A stretch of DNA of 64,000 bases from Bidens hawaiensis (lineage: Eukaryota > Streptophyta > Magnoliopsida > Asterales > Asteraceae). Each line of letters begins with the position of its first letter. Positions within the stretch are counted from its first letter, which is position 1. The stretch is taken from contig JAIQDT010001740.1 of assembly GCA_021521415.1 (NCBI GenBank), positions 1 to 64,000 of the forward strand, written 5' to 3'. Shown piece after piece: positions 56,476 to 64,000 of this stretch. The notes beneath the pieces are model-generated. The model was given only the letters and a program-made list of their open reading frames with translations, searched no databases and was not told the origin of the DNA. The position numbers and the translations under genes are program-made.

Positions 56476-59400
56476 TCAGTCACTCGAGTTTGCAATCCCA
56501 ACCAAATTAAGCATATTACGGTCTTCTTTAAATCTTTCGAGCACGGTACCTTTTAGACCATTTTGCTTTTCTTGTTGAGCTCCCTTTAATACGATTCCCC
56601 AACATTCTATCACGTCAGGGTATATATGGTTGTTATTTGACAGGCACGGGTTATTGAAGGTGGGACCCGTGAAAGTGTGACCGCTATCAAAGTTTGATGA
56701 AATAAACAAGTTGAAATGACCTGCACGCCCTCCAAAACCAATGCCATTCGGGATGCTGTCTGAGCTGAAATTTACAGCACACTGCATATAGGAACAAAGA
56801 TATTGTGACGTTGTCATTAACCAATTAATTTAGGCATCTAAAAATAAGCTCGTTTAACAAACGACCCAGGGCTTCATAAAGCGACCCTGAATGTTATTTA
56901 TATAGATAAGATGAATTTGTTTAATGTAACAAATGTATATTTAAGCCAGTGAACGAACCGACAGTGAAGTTAAGCGGGAAGTTCGTTTATGACCGTTAAT
57001 TTAGTGAGCAACGTATACGACAAAAGTTTTTGTTCATTTATGTTCGTCAACGTTCATTCATTTATGTTCGTTAATAATTTAATTAAACTTTTTATGCACA
57101 ATACAAAGTGTAGTTTTAATAACTTTTTAGCCCAACACATTGTTGATTTGTTCACATTTACTATTAATTTACTATTAATTGATTTTAGATAAGTTATGTT
57201 TGTTCATCTGTGTTCACATTTACTATTAACTTTTCAGCCCATGAACCGTTCTGCTATGTTGTCAATGAACAAACAAGTTCATTTTCTTAACGAACGAACA
57301 CGGACAAGAAAACCCCGTCCATTAATGTCCGTGATCGATCGTTGGCTCGTTTGAAGTTAAAGAGAAAACAAGAACATGCTCTATTCGTGTTCCTTTACAA
57401 GCCTATATATATATGTCATTATAAAAATAATAATATGTATAATGAGATTATACATCACTAAAATAAGGGGTATTATGTTATATATAAAATTATAAATATA
57501 AGTATATATAGAAAAAAAAAATATGTGTATGCAAATAAACAAGCCTAGGTTGAGCTTTAAAAATTTGAGAGGAGCCAGCTCTTAATGGAGCTCGAGCTTT
57601 AAAACTCTCACGAACTTAGCCGAAGTTTTGGAAATAAAACTCGAAGCAAGCCGAGCTGAGCTCAAGCTCTGTAAAGCAAAACGAGGTAAGCTCAAGCTCT
57701 GTAAAGCTAAACGAGGCAAGCTCAAGCTCTCTTCTCCACTATTAAAGATCATTTTAATGGTAACATTAACCAAAAAATCATACTTACCCATTGTATATTG
57801 TTGTTAGCACCAGTGGGTCGATATATCGATGCTTTAGGGTATAGCTGAAATAAGAAAGATTTCATGTCACCATAAAAGTCAGCATGTCTTTCCCAAGGCT
57901 GAGAAGCATAACCTCCATATATATAGCCTTCCTTGTCCTTAATAATCAACACAGTCGGCCCTTCAGCGTTTCTGCAAATCAAGTAACATAACAGCATGTG
58001 TTCATAAATAATAATTTATAACGGTTGATAGAAATGAACTTGAGCAAGTAAGCTACCCACGAAATATTGCCCAAAAACGTGTTGAAACTTAATCCGTTGA
58101 GTGAACTATGATACAAAAGTTTCCATTCACTTAATTCTTGATGTGAAAGCGCTCCTCCTATAAGCCAAGCATATTCTTCCTTTAATAACAGCATATTGTA
58201 ATCAATGTGTTCTTGGTGGGTCAGATTGGGAACTTGAGAATCTGATAAATGGAATAATTATACATAAAGGTGATGATATATTATAATATTAGTAAACAAT
58301 ATGTCGTTATTGGAAAATAAGTACTTGAAGAAGAGGGCTTTAGCAAGCTTGTGAGGAACTTTCTCGCAGATGGAACAAGATGTAACCAGCTTCTGAAATC
58401 CTCAAAAGACATACTTTTTTCAGAGTTTCCTTCACTATCTTTTGTAAAATTGGCAGCATCAAGGAATATGTTAACCGGCTTATGACTGGATGATGAAGAT
58501 TCATCTTCTTTTTGAGATGATATAGTATCTAGTATTCCGCTTATAACAGCTTCCAAGTCAGACCTGCAAATCAATGCCGAAAAGCAACGACTGTTAATAC
58601 CATTGCATGAGAATAATCATAAAAGGACGATAAGACTTGAAATCCATTTACCTCACTAAACTGCCATCACCATCAATGTCACATAGTTGATAAAGAAATT
58701 CATCAATCTCAACTTTAGTTCCTTTTTCATAAGTTCCCTGAATTTGCATTCAAACAATAGGTTATGAAATTCTCTATAACTACCAAAGTTTGAGCATCAG
58801 ATCCTTGGAAGTTAATAAGTTTATTAAATTATACCAAACTGGGCAAAATCTAACGTATAGACTATAGACAGACAGTTATCGAGCCAGAGCTCGAGCCTTC
58901 TATGGGAAGCTCGTTTAGGTTCGTCCAACCTTAACAGGCCTTGTCCGATTTTGAATTCAACCTATTTTGGACCTCTATGTATTAATTTCACACTGCATAG
59001 CTGAGCTCAAGCCAAGCTTTGGCTTGTTTAAGGTCCTACACGAGCTCGAGCAGAGCTTAGGCTCATTTAAGGTTTTTCACAGTATATAAATAGAAATAAT
59101 TAAAAACATATATAAACTAAGAAATACATAAACGAGCCAAGCCTGAACTTGAAAAAACGATTCGCAAGCCGAGCTCAAGCTTTAGAAAAGGAGCTTAAAT
59201 CAAGCCAAGCTTGAGCTCGAGCTCTCGTAGCTGAAAACAAGCCGAGCTCGAGCCTAATGAAGCTCTGACTTGTCTCGTTTACATCTAGTATAATAACAGA
59301 CACAGATAACGTAACATACTTTAGCAATCACGAGGTCTTCAAATGTGAGTTGTTGGTCCTTCCGATTTTGTGTAACTAAATCAAACAATCTATCTCCAAG

Positions 59401-60097
59401 AGGACCTTTAATTCCAGTATACACCTAACAATACGTAACGATTTGTCAATACTAACCGGCATAGGTCTTCCAAAACCTAACAATCAATTAACAGCGAAAA
59501 CAAGCCGAGCTACTCGAGATCGGAACAATAAAAAAATTCGAAACGAGTTGAGCTTTTTCAAGGTCGAGCCTCAAATAAAGTTGTTTTAGTTATTGAGTCC
59601 AGGCTCAAGCCTTGTATGGGAAGTTCAATTAGGCTAGTTGAGCTTAAAGAGCCTTGTGTATTTTAAGTTTTACCTCTTTTGGAGTTCTATGTTTTAAATT
59701 CACACCACACAGCCAAGCTCGAGCTGAGCTTTCGCTTGTTTAAGGTACTACGTGCGGTTTTTCTCAAAGTACATAAGAACGCATATAAATAAATTAATAA
59801 ATAATAAATGAGCCGAGCTGGAGCTTTAGAAAAAGAGCCAAGCTCTGCCTTACACAGATGAAATTAGGGAAGAAACTGAAACCTTGAATACGGAGAAGGA
59901 GACGTATTTACCGCCGCTTTGAGACTGAGCGGCGAGTGAATCGAACAACGATTTAAGGTCATCCAGCTCCTTCTGAGAGAACAATCTGTGAAATTAAATT
60001 ATTATTATTAATAACAAACAATACATCAAGTAATAATAACTTACCTGGTGGCGGAAGTGAAACGAGGATCGGCGGCAGGTGACTGAGCGTTTCCCAT
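56476..60097 (-). CDS. TLDc-domain protein with EF-hand, eight exons
   Basis: CDS exons: 60045-60097, 59883-59985, 59320-59424, 58652-58737, 58325-58563, 58061-58241, 57788-57971, 56476-56781. All seven introns are GT-AG and the sum is 1257 bases, 418 codons plus TGA. The start MGNAQSP has Gly2 and Ser6, a classic N-myristoylation signal, so membrane attachment is likely. A helical region (SQKELDDLKSLFDSL) leads to a second helical part and one EF-hand loop, DIDGDGSLVRSD at 107-118, with Asp instead of Glu at position 12. The TLDc domain covers about 213-382 (LLLKEEYAWLIGGALS, GPTVLIIKDKEGYIYGGYAS, GIGFGGRAGHFNLFI, YPDVIECWGIVL). In animals TLDc proteins are linked to oxidative-stress resistance and V-ATPase regulation; plant members are little studied. 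Reverse-strand AATAAA signals occur near 56265. Intact, and the only host gene seen. Confidence 0.93.
56840..57740. repeat. Repeat remnants in TLDc intron 7
   Basis: Intron 7 (56782-57787, 1006 bases) holds two types of sequence. 56840-57365 is rich in GTTCGTT and AACGAAC motifs, as in decayed hAT-type elements. 57535-57735 has a tandem of AAGCTCAAGCTCTGTAAAGC and the AGCTCGAGC motif also found in introns 2 and 3. No target duplications were identified. Confidence 0.6.
58860..59285. repeat. AGCTCGAGC-rich insertion in TLDc intron 3
   Basis: It contains GAGCTCGAGC-type motifs at both sides and a middle part (ATGGGAAGCTCGTTTAGG ... GCTTGTTTAAGG) that matches the insertion in intron 2 in order and orientation. 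It makes up most of this 582-base intron. Probably a small non-autonomous element; family unknown. Confidence 0.7.
59497..59855. repeat. AGCTCGAGC-rich insertion in TLDc intron 2
   Basis: A diverged copy of the intron 3 insertion: ATGGGAAGTTCAATTAGG, then AGAGCCTTGTG, a TTTTGGA block, CACACAGCCAAGCTCGAGC and GCTTGTTTAAGG in the same order. It occupies most of the 458-base intron. Confidence 0.7.
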
Positions 60098-60179
60098 ATT
60101 ATTACCGGCAGTGATTGACGGTTTACGGGAGGTGAATGTTTATACAACGGACGTTGGCTCATCGGGTTACGAACAGGTG

Positions 60180-61000
60180 TTTGTAGGGGAAACTCATTTT
60201 TTAGATCTGAAATTGCTTACGTGTAATGGTAATGATCTAGAATTACTACATTTTTAACTTCAAAACTTTTTTTGTTTGGTATAGTTATATGATTAGTCTT
60301 GAGATAATGGGACACATGTAATTTGCATCATGAACTACTAGATTTTTAACTTTCACACGTATTTGAACCTTCAATTTCATGCTGGTGATTTCTTTCTCTC
60401 TTTTTTAACATGCTTCTCACCTTAAATCCAATAAATCCTACACTTCTAACTATTTAAATTTAGTATAATCTAGCATTTGTGGATGGGCAATCAACTAAAC
60501 ACCATATCATTAGGTGGCCCTTCCAAAAGAAAATTGTGGTTTAGGAATATTGAAACTTAGGGGGGGTGTGGTCCGTGGAATTCGTCAGAATTGAAATTGA
60601 AATTTGAAGAATTCATTGAAAATCCATAATGTATTTGGTTGTTACATTAATGTATGGAATTGGAATATAAGGTTATCTAAAAAGACAAAACTACCCATTG
60701 TATTTAAAAAAAATATAATTAAAAATTCAAACTAAAATTTGCCCTCATAGATCTGCATTAACTTCGTCATAATTCCTCCTTCGTCGACTGCTACCATAAC
60801 TGCCGGAACCTCTGTCAACTTTGCTCTCAAGAGCCACGAAAACCTATGACGAGACGTACAAGTTTGTGGCGGCGGAGGTGGAGAGTGTTGTTAGAGGAAA
60901 GGTTAGTGACGCCAGCGTTAACGACGATTAGTTGGATCATATTTCAGATGAGAATGAGAATGGGGTTGCATTGAGGAGACGAACTTTTTAATGATTAAGG
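60180..61000. other. Upstream flank of the TLDc gene
   Basis: No gene. A reverse-strand TATAAA lies at 60138-60145, only about 45 bases above the ATG, so its role as TATA box is doubtful. Around 60555-60700 the sequence (GGGGGGTGTGGTCCGTGGAA then AT-rich) looks like one end of a Harbinger-type miniature element. 60725-61000 has a short coding-like stretch without an open frame. Confidence 0.4.
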
Positions 61001-62339
61001 TGTAAGGCCCCGCTATCGGTACCTCACATTTGGATGTTGGATTTACTCATTAACATAGTTCTAATCATTAGAGTTAATAAAAACATTCGCGGAAATAAAA
61101 ACATTCATATAACGTTACATAACTTGTCTTCAACAAACATCTTTGTCTTTTAAAATAAACAAAACATTAAACATAAACTGATAAACGTCTCGAGTCTTCC
61201 GATGCCAGCCTCTTATTCAATGCCACGTGTTCCCCTCAAGCGAGCTGCCTCATCCTACTCATCTGCGTGCATACTAAAAGTCAGCTACGCTAAGTGAGTT
61301 CTAGTTAATCACATATCATACTTTACATACATACTTACAAACTTTCATAATTCAATTTCTACTTTAATTTATTCTATTCTGCCTCGGATATTATTAGGGT
61401 CCGGTCCCTTTTTCTGCCTTGGATAGTATTAGGGTCCAGTCCCTTTTCTGCCATGGATATTATTAGGGTCAAGTCCCTTTTCTGCCTCGAGATTATTAAA
61501 GGGCTTGATCACTTTTCTGCCTTGGATATTATTAGGGTTCAGTCCCTTTTCTACCTTTCTATCTCTTACATTCATTCATAACATACATACATATCATTCA
61601 TAGTTCATACATAACCTTATAACTTGACAGTACGTGCAATATCCGAAGATCGTTCACGTACCGACAAGTAATCATTCTTACCTTTCATATAATCACATAA
61701 AGCATACACTTATCACATAGGATAAATGTATTAACAATCACATCGAGTATGCACACAGCCCCGAAAACATAACATAGAAATGGGCTAGAAACTCACCAGG
61801 ATCCTGTTCCTTTCTCCGTTTATTGTAATTCCCTTCTTTAATTGTGTCCTGCTAACTGTATATATGGTACATGTATTAATATATGTGCTAAGTCTGGAGT
61901 AATCTATGGGCGTTGTATTAGATCACTTTATACTTAGATTATTTATATAAATCCTAAGGTATACGACTTTTAAATTATTAAATGTTCATTTTTCTTTCTT
62001 TAATATTGTATTAGTAATATAGGACTTTTAGATTATCCTAATATTATCTTTCCATGTCAAAACCCTAATCACTTTAGCATTTCTTTTCTTTTTCTCGACT
62101 CGGGTCTTATTGTAAGCGAGTTAGGATGGTCTCCAGCTTCGATCAAAAAGTTTTAGCTAGGCCCAAGTGATTGAGTGTAAGGAGTAATAAGGCTTGGGTT
62201 TGGGCTTGGCTAAGCTTGGGTTTGTATTTGGGCTTGTCCTTGGGCCGGGTTTTGATAACACAGGCCCAACTCCTCCTCAATAACATCAGCCGTCCTTCAC
62301 CTTCCGTCTATATTTTGTTCATATCTCAGCCACTCCAAG
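61001..62339 (-). mobile_element. Chromovirus-like LTR remnant with 34-base tandem repeat
   Basis: The left end TGTAAGGCCCCG is typical of an LTR end, and the motif GGGCTAGAAACTCACC at about 61783 resembles GGGGCTATGAACTCACC in the Tekay-B LTR, which runs in the reverse sense. Orientation is inferred from that. The right boundary is unclear. Confidence 0.45.
61381..61552. repeat. Five tandem units of about 34 bases
   Basis: Units start at 61381, 61416, 61450, 61484 and 61519. Each begins GCC(T/A)(C/T)GG or a variant, has GATATTATTAGGG in the middle, and ends CCCTTTTCT. Units differ at several positions. Confidence 0.9.
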
Positions 62340-64000
62340 TGTGACATCTGCCCTGATCCGACCCGACCCAGGTACCCGTTTCTCTGACCCGATCTCTTTC
62401 TTTTATGATTTAGTATTTATACTTTATTTTTAATGTATTTTCCTTCCCGCCTTTCGTTTCCTTCCCGCTGTCCCGTCCCTCTCCTCTCTTTCCGCCTTCT
62501 TTTCCCTCTTGTCGCCGTCCCGCCCTTACGCCTTGTTTCCCTCTTTCTTCTAACTCTTTGCTTGTCCTTTGTTCCTTCCCGCCTAAGGTTGTCTGGGCAG
62601 CTTCACGCGCCAGACTCCTTACAAGGAAGCCTGCGTGAAGACCATCTGTTCCTGCGATACGCGAGACGAACGCTTCCCGCGACGCGCTAAGGATTTGTAG
62701 TTCCCTCGACGCGCGAAGAATTATAGTTCTTCCCGCAGCGCGCTAGGAATCTTAGTTCCTCCCGCGGCGCGCTAAGAAATGTGGTTCTTCCCGCAGTGCG
62801 CATGGAAATATAGTTCTTTCCGCGACGCGTTAAGGTTGTTTTTGTCTGCCTTCGCGCTCGCGCTCTCTTGACCTTCTGTGTCTGCCTTCGCGCCTTAGCC
62901 TTCTCGCGTTAAACCCTTTGAGTTTTCTTCTGTGTCTGCCTTCGCGCTAGCCGTTGCTTTTGAGTTGTCTTATCTTTTGAGCTGTTGACCTAATCTGCTT
63001 TATGTCTGAAAAGTTACTTTCGGCGCAGCATGCGTACCAACCCCATTGGTTGACAGATAAAGTGACTGACATAATCTTTTGAGATCTGCTTTTGCCATGC
63101 TTGACCAGTACCTTTATCTGACCCGCCCATGCTTTTTACTGTTCCCTGACAGCTTTATCTTGCCTCTGCAGCTGCCATATCTTCCATATCTTTTGCTTTT
63201 TGATATCTTTTGCTTGATCCTGTTAAAGATCTTTTCCCCTTTTTCTGGATTTGTGTCTCCTAGGGTTTTCCTATAAATAATAATAATATTTTCATAACAC
63301 ATCACACACAAACACTTAATCTCTCCTGTTCTCTTGCTCCTTGCTCTCTCTGCCGTCTTCCTCTCCTGCCTCCGTCTTCCTCCCTGTTCTTCCCTGCTTT
63401 TCCGGTAATATATATATATTATATAATAATTTACTTATTAATTATGCTAACTTATAATCAAGACTTAAAACAGATCATTAAAACAATAATCTTATTTATA
63501 GGTTAACTTGTGCTTGTTTAAAGTTGGTTCTTGCTTTATCTTACACCGCATCGTTTATCAAGTGAGTTATCTCGTATCTAATCCCTTTTTATTTTAAATG
63601 CTTTGGGATGTTCATGTGTTCATACAAAACTTGAGTCTTAAACTGTTTATGAACTTTAGTCGCGCAGTATCCCATGTGTTGAGGACGTAGACTTGGCTGT
63701 TTATTTGTATGTGTGGATCATTAACCGTATGGACGGTCTATTCCGCAGTTTTCATGGTACCATTAGATGAACACGGGAGAACATTCGTTTATGATTTTCT
63801 CTTTTGTTTACACATGCACAGTTAGTCTTGTTTGTGAGCTCAATTGTGAGCACTGGCAGTCTTGTCACTTAGAGTTGGTCCCGATCAGATTACACCCTTG
63901 TTGAAAACCAGACATACACATGTTGCGCGCAGATTTATTGTTATCTATGTATTGTATTAAACTTGATTTCTCACCAACACGCAAGTGTTTGACGTTTATT
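62340..64000 (+). mobile_element. LTR-like region, plus strand, open at window end
   Basis: A possible LTR start TGTGACATCTGCCC lies at 62340. A CG-rich tandem array follows (62674-62835), then a TATA box CTATAAATAA at 63271-63280 and a CACACAAACAC, CT-rich transcript-start-like stretch at 63300-63400. The order of array, TATA box and leader matches other LTRs in this window. No primer-binding site or LTR end is reached. It could also be a different kind of repeat. Confidence 0.45.
62674..62835. repeat. Six tandem units with CCCGCGACGCGC core
   Basis: Units of about 27-30 bases share a core such as CCCGCGACGCGCTAAG or CCCGCAGCGCGCTAGG and end in TAGTTC or similar. A second short repeat, GTCTGCCTTCGCGC, occurs three times at 62846-62950. 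Confidence 0.88.

Noticed and set aside
60138..60145. TATA box of the TLDc gene
   Set aside because: Only about 45 bases above the ATG, which would leave a leader of some ten bases; not reported as a promoter.
60555..60700. Possible Harbinger miniature element upstream of the TLDc gene
   Set aside because: Only one end is suggestive; no inverted partner or 3-base duplication could be shown.
62433..62690. Forward ORF of 85 codons, Leu/Pro/Ser-rich
   Set aside because: Lies in C/T-rich LTR-like sequence and runs into the tandem array; composition explains it.

Overview
This is plant nuclear DNA, almost certainly from a large, repeat-rich genome. The style of the Ty3/gypsy Tat, Athila and Tekay elements suggests Asteraceae, but that is inference rather than proof. 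There are no bacterial features, rRNA or tRNA genes, or CRISPR arrays. One host gene is visible: an eight-exon, reverse-strand gene for a 418-residue TLDc-domain protein (CDS 56476-60097). All its introns are GT-AG and its frame is open throughout. Nearly everything else is LTR retrotransposon, nested several layers deep, plus small non-autonomous DNA transposons. Element names such as Tat-A and Tekay-A are local labels.

Layout. 1-5200: a reverse-strand Ty1/copia element (RT cut by the window edge, integrase, a long gag, and a leader full of small palindromes), truncated at about 5200. 5200-18762: two Tat-lineage gypsy elements facing each other. Tat-A (+) and Tat-B (-) form an imperfect inverted repeat with arms of 4.4-4.9 kb around a 1.25-kb spacer. 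The spacer carries three exons of an intron-containing accessory ORF. 18941-19598: a hAT-like non-autonomous element. 20490-21140: a decayed Harbinger-type ORF1. 21371-22157: a copia LTR with primer-binding site and leader. 22158-23166: part of a chromovirus-like LTR. 23167-27275: the 3' half of a Tekay chromovirus (Tekay-B).

27305-32331 holds a deleted Athila element (Athila-B). It sits in the integrase of a second Athila element (Athila-A: 32332-34081 plus 44236-48883). Athila-A is also split by a complete 10.15-kb Tekay element (Tekay-A, 34082-44235) with a perfect TTGAT target duplication. Athila-A in turn lies in the RT of a third Tat element (Tat-C, 48884 to about 55500). A hAT-like element sits in the Tat-C gag, and a Tekay-type solo LTR (52787-55044) in its LTR region. 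55724-56230 is a third hAT-like element. The TLDc gene follows. From 61001 to the window end there are LTR-like sequences with short tandem repeats.

Function. The retroelement ORFs are nearly all broken by stops, frameshifts or deletions. Tat-B is the best preserved: only one nonsense codon and one gag frameshift, besides an in-frame stop at the protease/RT boundary that is also present in Tat-A. Several unrelated LTRs or leaders carry arrays of short, often CG-rich palindromes, in most cases just upstream of the LTR TATA box. The features of most interest are these palindrome arrays, the shared stop codon in a readthrough-like context, a possible splice acceptor at the copia gag/pol junction, an accessory ORF upstream of gag in Tekay-A, and paired repeat insertions in two introns of the TLDc gene.
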